From the NCBI GenBank assembly GCA_035235625.1, contig CP141140.1, forward strand, positions 23,084,685 to 23,148,684: DNA of 64,000 nt, in the 5' to 3' direction. Shown one piece after another: positions 33,710 to 43,581 of this stretch. Position 1 is the stretch's first letter. Each line of letters opens with the position of its first letter. A program made the translations under genes and the position numbers. The notes under the pieces are model-generated. The model searched no databases. It was not told the DNA's origin and worked only from the letters and a program-made list of their open reading frames with translations. The DNA comes from Saururus chinensis (lineage: Eukaryota > Streptophyta > Magnoliopsida > Piperales > Saururaceae).

Positions 33710-34906
33710 TCATTGGTGATTGTTGGGACGACTCACTAGAGGTCTTCAACATAAAGGGCAAAAGACTACCCCTTACTGTGGCTGAAGTGGCTATGGTCAT
33801 AGGTTTGAGTGGAAAATGGAACCCGTGTAAATTCGAAAGTAACGAGGGGAAGGCGGCACGCAAGGGGCAATTCTAAGGGAAGCGGCCGGAGAATACAGGA
33901 TTTGAAGAAATGTTGAAAGAAGTGGCTGATGAAACAAGGACTGTTTCAGACGAGGACTTAGCACGGTTGATGATCATGCACATGGGTGTCCTCATGTTAT
34001 TCACACACAGCAACAAAGCCATATCCCCAGATTTGTGTGATTACTTAGATGACATGTTGGTCATGGGGAGCTACAATTGGGCAGGCGCCATACATGATAT
34101 GTTGATGAGAGGCATATCGGCAGCCCACCGGAACATCATGAGCAAACAGGATGAGCGTTCTTCCACAGCCGGAATTCTCGTTGGGGCTTCATTAGTGCTC
34201 CAGGTAAGGCTTGTATGTGCTATACCACGTGAATTCTAATATAGTATCGCTAATGACACGATATGTTTACAGGTAGATGAATATCATTGTATCGGTCACA
34301 CGATACGAACTAAATCGTGTCATCAGACGTACGACATATAACATGCACGTAGACATATCGTGTTCTTGGTAACACGACTAAGTATAATATTGTGGATAGG
34401 ACATTAGACGATCGGAATGTATCATGTTACTCAAAACACAATGTGGCTGCAAGCGTGTTATTAGTAACACGACTAGTTCGTTATAGTGAAGATACTAACT
34501 ATTTACACTAATGACTATATTCTTATGTATTGTTTGTCGGGTATGGTTTTATGAGCATACATCCATATGGGCTCCCAGTGGTCCACCATGCAGCCCAAGG
34601 TGCAAGAGATGGCCCAGATTTACCCAACTTTTGAGCGACGTGGAGAAGGCCGATAAACTTGACCTAGCCGCCGAAAAGGGGAGGAAGAAGATTCTAGCTC
34701 ATCACCAGATGAGGATGTGGTAGGAGGATATCTTCATGAGGCTGAAGCCAGACTCCCAAATTGTTATACGCATCACACCAAATCCCGAAGAGGTGCACTT
34801 GATGGATGTCCAAAAGGAGACCCCGAAAGCTAAGAAGGCGGGTACATAGATTTTCTGGCCAATGAGACCTGGCCACGCCCTCCACGGCAAGATGTCGGGG
34901 CATGTA

Positions 34907-37060
34907 TGTAACGACCCATTTTCCGGTTACGCTTAACCCAGGTGGGGTTAAGGGTAATTTAGTAATTTGTGATTAAGTGTTGGGGGTTTCAAGGGATGAA
35001 ACCCCTGTAGATGGGTAGAGCTCATAGTAACGAGCGTGACGAATCAAAGAACGTGCGAAACGGAGGCCATGAGCGAAAGCCACGGCCTCGGGAAGTGTGC
35101 TGCATGGGTAGGGCCCACTTGAAAAGAGTGGGATAACCTATCCATGTGTAGTCTTGTATCGAAGGGCTCATCAATACGAGTCCATCGGTGTATAGAACGG
35201 GCAATTCCGACTTCGGGGTAAGAAGATATATCGTGTTGAAGTTTAGATATTTTTGGATTAAAATAATATGAAAAAATATTATTTTAATCGGAAGAAGACG
35301 AATTAGCTAGCGTCAGTGGGGGGCCTGCTGGCGCGTTGCGCCCCCATGGTGCGGGGCCAGGCCTCGCATGACTCGGGGCGCGACCGCGCCATGTGAGCGC
35401 AGAGCGCGGCTGCGCACTTCACGCGCGCGGCCAGCGCATCGCGCGCCGCGCAGGCGCGCGTGTCTCCAGGGGCGTTTCGTACGCCCTCGGCTTCTTCCCT
35501 ATAAATTCGAATCCTATTTCATTTTCCGGGGGAGTTTTCCGACTCGTTTGGAGTATGTTTTCTTCCATTCTTGAGGCGTTCCTAGCTAATTCGAGGGTGA
35601 TCTATGCAATGACATGGTCTATTCATCGAGTTGGTGCTCCTATAAGGGAGGAACAACCCGGGGCAAGAAGAGGCTCTGACCGTCACCCTCCTACCTCAAG
35701 AGGAGTTTCTGGACTCGTTCGGTGTCCGTTTTCTTCCGTTCTTGAGGCGTTCCTAGCTAATTCGAAGGTGATCTACGTAATGGCATGATCCATTCCTCGA
35801 GTTGGTGCTCCTATAAGGGAGGAATGACTTAGGGTAAGAGGAGGCTCTGTCCGTCACCCTCCTTCCCCAATAGAGAGAGTGTGACGGCCCGAGAGAGAGG
35901 AGGCTACGTCCTCCAACCGGGCCAGATCAAGAGAAGTGGCCTGATGTAGGGGAGGCTCCATTCTCTACCAAAGGGCCAAGGCGTGTGAAGGACACCCCGA
36001 GTAGGGGAGGTTCTGTCCGCCGCCCACGGGCACAGAAAATGAAGTCTCCGGGAAAGGGGAGAGTTGTCTTTCGGTGCGAGGCGAAGAACATGAGGGGGCT
36101 AGAGGAGGCTCCGTCTGCTGCCTCCAGATCTGAGGGGGAGGATGCCCAACAACGAGATTCCCGAATACCACTATCTCGTGAGACATCAGGGGAGTAAGGG
36201 TTTCTTATATCCTATTTTAATTATAGAACGACATGTGATGATGTGTGCTATGCTGTGATCCATATGCTGCTATGCTTATATACCATGATATGTGCTTATA
36301 TGTCATGATGTGTGCCGTCTCACTCTGGGTTAGAGAGAGACGGGTTGTGCGTGTGTTTATATTATGATATATCATGCTTATATGCCTTGATGTGTGCCGT
36401 CTCGCTCTGGGTTAGAGAGAGATGTGTAGTGTGTTGTTTAGTCTTGGCTCAGTGATAGAGCGAGCCTATGATTATGTTCCGTCTCACTCTATGATAGAGC
36501 AAGACGTGTGATACGTGCGGTCTCGGCTAAGTGACATAGCGAGACGTGTGATGTATGTGGTCTCGGCTCAGTGATGGAGCGAGACGTGTGAATGTGATGG
36601 TTTTGCTCTAGGATAGAGTGAGGAATGTTGTGGTGGTCGTGTGGTGCTCGTCTCTATGATAGAGCGAGATGTGTGTTGCCGATGTTTTATCGGGCTTTTG
36701 TATAACTCTGATTAAATATTCGGAGATATGTATTTTATACATATGTGTTTTTGGTATGCCGGTTGTATGTAGTAGCCAATAGGCAGAACTACGTTCGGAT
36801 CCGATCGTATCGGAGTAACATCGTGGATGTTATCCGATATGTACGTAGGCAACCAACGGCAAGGCAACATTGGCCCGGTCCAAATTAGTTATATAATTAG
36901 GCTAGTTCTTGCCTACGCGCAACGGAGCGCTAAAGTTCCGTAGTGTGTAGAGGAACAACAAGACTCTTGCACTCAGAGTGTGCCACTCTTGGTTCCGGGT
37001 TTGGTTTTCATCGATTTTCGGACCCCCGGCCTGGGTTGGTTTGTGGGTCGGGGTGTCACA
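34907..37060 (+). mobile_element. solo LTR, diverged relative of the LARD LTR
   Basis: A 2154-bp fossil LTR, TGTAACGACC...GGTGTCACA, flanked by ATGTA (34902-34906) and AAGTA (37061-37065), a 5-bp duplication with one mismatch. It shares with the LARD LTRs the opening CTTAACCC..G.GGGTTAAGG, the CpG-rich segment, the TATAAAT-like region, the CATTAGGCAGAACTACGTTC-like tail and GAGCGAGA repeats (36300-36680), but is clearly diverged and lacks the 20-bp array. No internal region or second LTR is present. It interrupts the second exon of the PMD-like gene: 'GGGGCATGTA' on the left continues as 'CACTCCGGCC' on the right. Confidence 0.85.
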
Positions 37061-37874
37061 AAGTACACTCCGGCCATGATGTCATTGAATCATTCATCAT
37101 GTCAGTTGAGTCATGACGGGAATATGTGAAGTTGTTTTAGAGAAGGTTGTGCTGTACGGTGAGCAGGGATGGAACATGGAGCGAGTTGAAGCTGCACTCT
37201 AGCGTGTTAAGAACGATCTCGAGGTGGCGACTAGCCACATCGAACAGATGCATCCTCCCCAAGGAACCAGAGATAGAACAGCCGCTTGAAACCACTCAGC
37301 CAGAGGTCGCCTATGCATCAACCCCTCCTCCAAGAACTGAAGGATCACCGTCGGTTTGTTTAAAGACAAGAGCTTCAAAATCCAAAGAAGCTTGCCAACC
37401 ATCTACCCCCAAAGATCAACCAGTACATGTCTCTCAGCCAATGGATGAGGGATTCATTTTGAGTAAGTATGACATTTTAATGTATCATGTTTTGTTAGGA
37501 GATCATCGTTTAGTCGAGTACACGATAGGGGATTATATTGTTTATTAAGAAAGACAATTTGGGTATTATCGTGTCATCGATCACACGATCATTGAAGTAG
37601 CAGTTACTTCTAAAAACAATCTTTGCGTGGTCGTGTGATCGTGAGCACGATTAGTTGTCTTTTTGTTTTTCCAACAATACGAAATGCAGTTTCATCGTGT
37701 TTGGTAAAAGACGACTAGTGTGCATAGCGTGTGTTTACTAACACGATGACTTACTTCTTAAATATAGAGAAATGACAACCGCAAGCTGCCACCAAACCGA
37801 AGAAGAAGATTAGTCCAAAGTTGCAAAGGACTGTAATAACTAGATTTTTGATAAAATAAATGCATATTTAATGG

Positions 37875-38045
37875 AAGAACCATGGGATGTTGTGGAACCG
37901 CCCTAGGAGGTCATGGAACAACCACGGGATGTCGTGGAACCACCCCAGGAGGTGGAAGAACAACCTCGGGATGTTGTGGAACCACCCTAGGAGGTGGAAG
38001 AACAACCCCAGGATGTCGAAGGATAACCCCGAGAGGTAGAGGAAC
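37875..38045 (+). repeat. short coding repeat, acidic/proline-rich
   Basis: Units of about 27-30 bp, for example GGATGTCGTGGAACCACCCC and AGGAGGTGGAAGAACAACC, are repeated roughly six times in the third exon of the PMD-like pseudogene. Stops (TAG) recur at the same place of several units, so the repeats duplicated after the frame was lost or share a homogenised change. Confidence 0.7.
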
Positions 38046-38989
38046 CGGACCTTCCCTGGGAGGTCATGGCTCAAGTCTGCGATGGGCTAGAACAATCCCA
38101 TGAGGGATTAGCAAAACAACTTGAGATTCCCAAACAACCCTTGGAGGGACTGGAAGCACCCTAGAAAGCAAATAAAGGAGCAGTCCTAAAACAAGCAATA
38201 AAACTCAGACTGAAGCAAAAAGCTGCTCTTGATGCTCCCTTCTTACCTCCTGTTCCACAGAAGTTGAGGTACACCGCAGTTAAACAACCTGCTGAAGGTG
38301 AGGAGCCTTTGAAGAAAGTTCAGCTCAAGGCTCGAAGAAGCCGAAGCATTTCAGTAGCTACATTAATGAGAAGTTAGCAAAGTTTGGACACATTGCTTAG
38401 CCTGGAAAGCCTGGTGATGAAGTACCTCTTGCATTGGTCCCTGGCCCAAGCATTATCCTTCCAGCACATCCAAAGTCTCCCACTCCGGAACCAGCAGCCT
38501 CAATCGTAGTTTCCAGTGAAGGCACTTTATCAGATACTTCTCCAACAGATGCAGAAGTAATGAAGAGTGTCCACAATATTGTAGATGTCGAAGATGATAC
38601 TGTGACTAAGACAAATAAGGAGAAGCACAGTCTGTAGCCAAATGACTATCGCCCATAGAGACACTCCTCTACACTGACTACCTATCTCTATTAAAGCAGG
38701 AGTGCATAACGAATGAGGTAATATTATTTCATTTCTCATACGTTTTAACATCTATCGTGTTCTCAATCAAACGATTGAATAACTAATGTAAATTGCAATT
38801 AATTATCATTTTATCATTTACACGACCTAGGATCATATCATTGTTTTCCTTATACGTTAAGTTTCGACTATAATTACTGAAGTAAAACTAGCATGTTAAT
38901 TCATACATGACTTGTAAATGCGTCGTGTTATCGTTAATTCGATATAATCACTTATCGTGTAAACAATGTCACAATCGGTCGACTATCGT

Positions 38990-39350
38990 GTCTAGTGAAA
39001 CGTGCCCACCATCGGATATAGGTGAGGACCGTATTCTAAGGAGGGCCGATTCACTAGCCGCCACTACAACAATCTCCCGAATGATATGTCTCCGCGAAGA
39101 ACATCACTGTGCAAGCGATCTCCCTCCAATCTTCTCAAATATAATGCAAAAAATATTCACTATTGGAGTCTATCAAATAAGGCATGAATGCGACGGATCA
39201 TTAGAGACACTGATATATCGTCGTTTAGTGAAACAAGTTTGTTGTCGGATATAGGTGAGGACAGTATCCGATGGTGAACCGATTTACCATCTGCCGCTAA
39301 AGCAATCTCCCGAATGACCCATCTCCGCAAAGAACTAGCGAGTGAGCGTT
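38990..39350 (+). repeat. two direct copies of a ~130-bp segment
   Basis: Copies at about 38990-39110 and 39220-39345 share 'atcggatataggtgaggac', 'agtatc/gtattc', 'ccgcc/ccgct..a..acaatctcccgaatga' and 'tctccgc(a/g)aagaac'. They lie at the junction of the two convergent MULE genes. Their role is unknown. Confidence 0.6.
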
Positions 39351-39368
39351 CTGCAAACCCTAATCCTA

Positions 39369-39431
39369 ATATATATATATATATATATATGTATATACAT
39401 ATATACACACATATATATATATATATACATG
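39369..39431. repeat. (TA)n/(CATA)n microsatellite
   Basis: Two runs of AT dinucleotides flank a GTATATACATATATACACAC core. The run truncates the 3' end of the minus-strand transposase copy. Confidence 0.9.
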
Positions 39432-39434
39432 CTA

Positions 39435-42400
39435 TGTACATCGCAATATGAATGCAATGTACTTGGTGATATAGCGAGATAACATAGAATTCATACATTG
39501 ACACAAGCAATACAATCACATTCCTAGCTTCTTCTTGCCTATTTGCGATGTATTTTTGGGCAAATGGAGTTAACTCTTCTATCATATTTCAACCTTTTGT
39601 CCGACGTTTTTCAAATAATGTCGTCATGTGCTCCCTCGTGTGCTCAATTAAACGAGTTATAGACATTGATTTGGCTTTTTTGAATATTGCATTTGCACTT
39701 TCAGACCTATTTGAGCTAAGGGTCCTATATCTTTTACTGAGAAATGATACATTGGCCAAGTGCTCCGAACCTATCTTATTTAGCCAAGTATATGCTTCCG
39801 GATTATGTTCTTTAATGTTGTTCATTGTTTCATCGTACACATTTTGTCTAAACGTTTCGGCTGCAACATGGAGCTGATTCTTTAGGTAGCTGTCCTTGAA
39901 TCTGTCTAGCATATTTGTTGCCATGTGACAGATGTAATATTCATGGTGTGTAGATGGGAAAAACTTCTTCACAACATTTGACAATCCTTTCTGTTTATCA
40001 GAAACAATCGTATCCAACTCGGCTAGAGGATCAGAGAATAGATGATTTCTAAGCAACTCAAGAAACTAGCACCAAGTTTTCTTGCACTCATTCTCAACCA
40101 CTGCAAATGCAACACACAACATATTATTGTTCCCGTCCAGTGCATTTACTATCAATAGCTGTCCATGATACTTTCCTTTCAAGAAAGTTGTATCAACTGT
40201 TAGCAACGGCCTTAGGGTTGTTCTAAAAGCTCTCGCAAAGGGGCCAAACATCCAAAATACTCTTTTGAAATCGTACCTACTCATAGGTCTAGGAATATCT
40301 CATGATCTCATTGACACAACTATACTTCCCGGATTTATATATTCTATCTGCCTCCCGTATGCAGGAAGTAATGTTGTGCACGATTGTGAACCATGCTCAG
40401 ACTCTCTTTTATTACTTTATTGCATTGAACCATTTAGTTGTTATTGTAGTATTTTATTATCGTACTTGCTGGTTTAGTTAGTGGCCTGGGATAGCCGACC
40501 CACTAATTGGATTATATTGTAAGAACCGGGCCGGTCTGGTTCAGCTGGTTCGGTTCCCTTGGAGGGTCGTCTCCTATATGGGGCGGCCTTGACTTTTGTT
40601 TGGAGTTTATGCAAATTGTGATTCCCAGTTCTTCCCCTTTCTTCAATACTTCTCCCCTTTCCCTGCGCAATTCTCCTAGGTACCGATCGTGCCTGCATTG
40701 AGCACATCAAGTAAGTGGTAGGATTCGTCTGGGTCACCATCTATTAAATCAGTCGAAGCTTTACCTACATGACCGAATACAATTTAGTAAATGTTATATG
40801 AGACTGGCTTACATCATGTTCCCCAATCTCACGACATTTTATGTTTTCGTGTGATCGGAATCCATACACGATGACTGGTTGTGTTTATGGTAACACGATA
40901 TTGACGTATGTCGTGTGAGTGCATATTCCGACTCTAGTTTAAGCGTGCAAACGATAACACACTAGACGAACATATCGTGACACTAAATCAACACTTCGAT
41001 TCTTCTCATGCATTACATGCACACCAGCATTTCTTATAGTTGGCAGTTATGCCCTAGTGCTTCGATATATAACTTGCTATGCTCTTAGGTGTAATGTCCA
41101 CTGAGTCTTTAAAGAGGCCATAACATTTTCTCGCTATCTAAAGGTGCGATGTTAGGGGATGGTCAGTTGACTTCCTTTAGGTTCCACATGAATGAGTTGG
41201 CACTAATCTTGTGACAGTCACATGATCTTCTATATATATTTGAAGCCCTTATGTACCAGTTATAAGAATCATTGGAGCACTTTGCGGCGTACGTATTCTG
41301 GTTTTCATCCACAACACGATATGTGAAATTTGCCTTTATTGCTAAGTTGATCAGGACCCTCTTGAAATGCAACACTTAGAAAACGTGCACCCAATTCGAA
41401 GAGCTTCTGGTAATCCTTAGCTTGCAAACTGCCCGTCATTAGTTGGCCTTCACCAATATTCGGTTCCAACATGTTTAAATCATCGACTGTATCCTAATCT
41501 GCCTCCGCCTCAATGTCGACGTTACTAGGAACCTCATTGTTTCCAAATTCTTCGTGGTTGGACATACTTTCCATGTCAACTATATCATTATTATACCACA
41601 GATCCTCACCCACATATTTTCAACTTCTTCGCCTTGTCCACCGTCGTAATTACAAGTGTTGTATGAAGGTTCGTAGTTATTAAATAAAGTCCTTGTCCCA
41701 CCCATCATTACCGACCATTCCTCTTATCTATTCTAATTGACTTCTATTTTAGGTTCTGTACTCGTTGGATTGGTGAAAGATGATTGACATGGATTTGTTG
41801 AGGGCAAGCTTCTTGGTTCTCCCAATCTGCATTGCACATTATTGTGTTCAAAAAATGTGACATTAGTTGACATTGTGTATTCTGTTAACACGACATGAAT
41901 ACACGTCATGTTATTATATCTACGTTACAACTCATAATTGTCATAGCACATGTGTATATCATGTAATTACTAATGCGATATATTAGCGTCGTGTTTATTA
42001 CTTCACACAATATGATTTACCTTTAACACGACATGTTCAATATCATGGTCTCAAGTACACGAAATATTCCAATTGCATATAATCTAAAGATTCATGGTTA
42101 CCTGACAGTTTCAAAGGTAAACTGAGTTTTATTGAATCAGGAATGAAACCGACATTAGAGCTGGGATGAGCTTTTACGATGGGTGATTTAGCTCTATTGA
42201 CTGTCTGGTTCCTTTCTAAAGAGGGTGATGGTGATTTATCACCGTTGTCGGGTTGTTTCATTTTGGCATATAATGATAACACCTCCTTATTCGCCTTTTT
42301 ATGGATGGAGAACACTGATTGGAGGTCCTCATCTTTTTGTAATTCATATATCATAATTGATTGAGAGGATGAAATTAAATACTTCAAACTGACATTACCA

Positions 42401-42640
42401 TTGATGGAAAGTCATGCTTTGACTTACCCCAGCAGCTCGCCGAACTCACCAATGGATGAATGTTCATCAACCGTGCCATTCCACCAATATACACACCGTC
42501 ATTGCCTACCTCTTTGTTATAATGGATGCAAATATTGATCCTATCTATCCTCGGTGTGAAAGAAGGATCGTTTCTGCGAAATGCAGTATTTGGAGCACTC
42601 ACACAGCGTTTACGGTGTCAAAAAATATTTTTTTCTTGTT
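39435..42640 (-). pseudogene. Mutator-like transposase (copy 1)
   Basis: Reading on the minus strand: an N-terminal block with INICIHYNKEVGNDGVYIGG (42450-42540); a Lys/Ser-rich part (42043-42390); an acidic part (41440-41830); the MuDR DNA-binding region with KCSNDSYNWYIRASNIYR (41200-41300); and the MULE transposase domain. The last contains LLTVDTTFLKGKYHGQLL (first catalytic Asp), ELDTIVSDKQKGLSNVV (second Asp), YYICHMATNM and SSNRSESANAIFKKAK (third acidic residue). A stop replaces Trp in KTW-C-(stop)-FLELL at the 40056/40066 junction; there are other stops in the acidic exon, and a solo LTR interrupts the gene at 40372-40709. The usual C-terminal SWIM zinc finger is not found. Copy 2 at 47.8-52.1 kb is homologous throughout. 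Confidence 0.88.
40372..40709. mobile_element. short solo LTR in the MULE transposase gene
   Basis: A 338-bp fossil, TGTTGTGC...GCACATCA, with a perfect 5-bp duplication AGTAA on both sides (40367-40371 and 40710-40714). The homologous MULE copy at 51.22-51.25 kb is uninterrupted, which confirms both ends. Size and TG...CA ends suggest an LTR of a small Copia-type element (family is inference). No internal region is left. Confidence 0.82.
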
Positions 42641-42720
42641 TATCGACTCTCGCCGGTGAGTACCACCGGTCAGCTCCTACCAGCGAGTCCGTTCGCTACC
42701 GATGACTACTAGCATACCCG

Positions 42721-43269
42721 AATGGTGCAACACTGTTATGGTGTTTATTTATTACTCTCTATATTAAAATATAATATAGTGGAAACGTAAGGGCATTTTG
42801 GTCTACAAATAGGTCATATGACATTTCCATTTAAAATCTAGAGAATATAAAAAAAATTTCTTCTTTAACGAGGTAATATAGAAAAAACTCTTTATGCAAT
42901 AAAAGTCATGGAGTCGTTCACCATATCAAGGGGATAGAGTCACACGATCGAAACTGTACGGCCTTGAAAGTGGGTGCACATGCATCATATACGTATAAAA
43001 GGGACATTATATTTTACTAAAAAAATAGTATTATTTATATAGAATAGTAGTGAAATATATAGTAAACTAGTAAAATTAATTACCGTCTCCCGTTGACATG
43101 TCTAATTTTCTATCAATGCCCCATGTCAACACGTGCAATGAACGCGAACTTCGACTAGTTATACTCATATTGGACGGCTGGACCTTCCTTTACTTATGTT
43201 ATCTGCTTTTTTTTATTTTGAGAAGAAGAGACTTTTTTTTATATCTTTTGATATTTCTTTCTTTCAATT
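42721..43269. other. upstream region of the lectin kinase, no gene
   Basis: AT-rich interval between the right edge of MULE copy 1 and the open frame at 43270. It should include distal promoter sequence of the lectin receptor kinase. No clear element or conserved frame seen. Confidence 0.35.
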
Positions 43270-43512
43270 GTGTGTGAAAAAGGTTTTCTGAGGAAAGTCC
43301 CGACGCGTAACCGGATACGTGAAGAGTGTGAGTTCCTCCCACATATATCACTATTCAATGAAGCTGTCGGTGGTGATCCATCGACAATGTACTTTTCAGA
43401 GCTACTCAAGTTGCTCCATAAGTCAGACGAAAGAGCTTTCCGAGAAGCTAGACTGGCCGGAATTGGACTAATCAATGTTAATCACAACTTTGACATCACT
43501 GGACATTCTTAG
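43270..43512 (+). CDS. unrecognised 80-aa frame upstream of lectin kinase
   Basis: An open frame of 80 residues with a mixed, protein-like composition (RIREECEFLPHISLFNEAVG ... SELLKLLHKSDERAFREARL). It ends 70 bp before the lectin kinase ATG. Codon-like composition differs from the AT-rich flanks, suggesting a relic of a real exon. The family is not recognised. It may instead be part of the kinase 5' UTR, where it would act as an upstream ORF, or a fragment of another gene. On balance a gene fragment is more likely than a full gene. Confidence 0.3.
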   Translation: MCEKGFLRKVPTRNRIREECEFLPHISLFNEAVGGDPSTMYFSELLKLLHKSDERAFREARLAGIGLINVNHNFDITGHS

Positions 43513-43581
43513 ACTTACACAGGCAAGCACAAACCAAATCCTTAACTCTCGGATCATTAATTCTCTAGTTTCGATCTAGCC

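Larger units (their letters stand above)
33715..38720 (+). pseudogene. PMD/DUF1985-like accessory gene of the MULE
   Basis: Exon 1 (33715-34203) encodes GDCWDDSLEVFNIKGKRLPL, VAEVAMVIGL and later LARLMIMHMGVLMLFTHSNK, YLDDMLVMGSYNWAGAIHDM and STAGILVGASLVLQ, ending at a CAG/GTAAGG donor. The pattern (F.I.G..L.. EV..V.GL, then a W-A-.A-H helix) resembles plant mobile domain and DUF1985 proteins carried by plant MULEs. Exon 2 (about 34540-34906 continuing after the solo LTR at 37066) has WFYEHTSIWAP, another hallmark. Exon 3 (about 37800-38640) holds an acidic proline repeat (EVEEQPRDVVEPP-type units at 37875-38040) and a Lys/Pro-rich tail. At least four in-frame stops and several frame changes break it. 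A Ulp1 protease domain, often found with such ORFs, was not seen. Confidence 0.55.
33710..42720. mobile_element. degenerate Mutator-like element (copy 1)
   Basis: A composite of a Mutator-like transposase gene on the minus strand (39435-42640) and a plant-mobile-domain-like gene on the plus strand (33715-38720). Their 3' ends meet near 39 kb, the same convergent layout as mudrA/mudrB of maize MuDR. Intron-like and 3' segments are crowded with CGTGT and ACACG words. Two solo LTRs sit inside (34907-37060 and 40372-40709). Both genes have stops or frame breaks, so the element is dead. Terminal inverted repeats were not identified: the left end abuts the CACTA terminus at 33709 and the right end is estimated from homology with copy 2. 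Confidence 0.65.
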
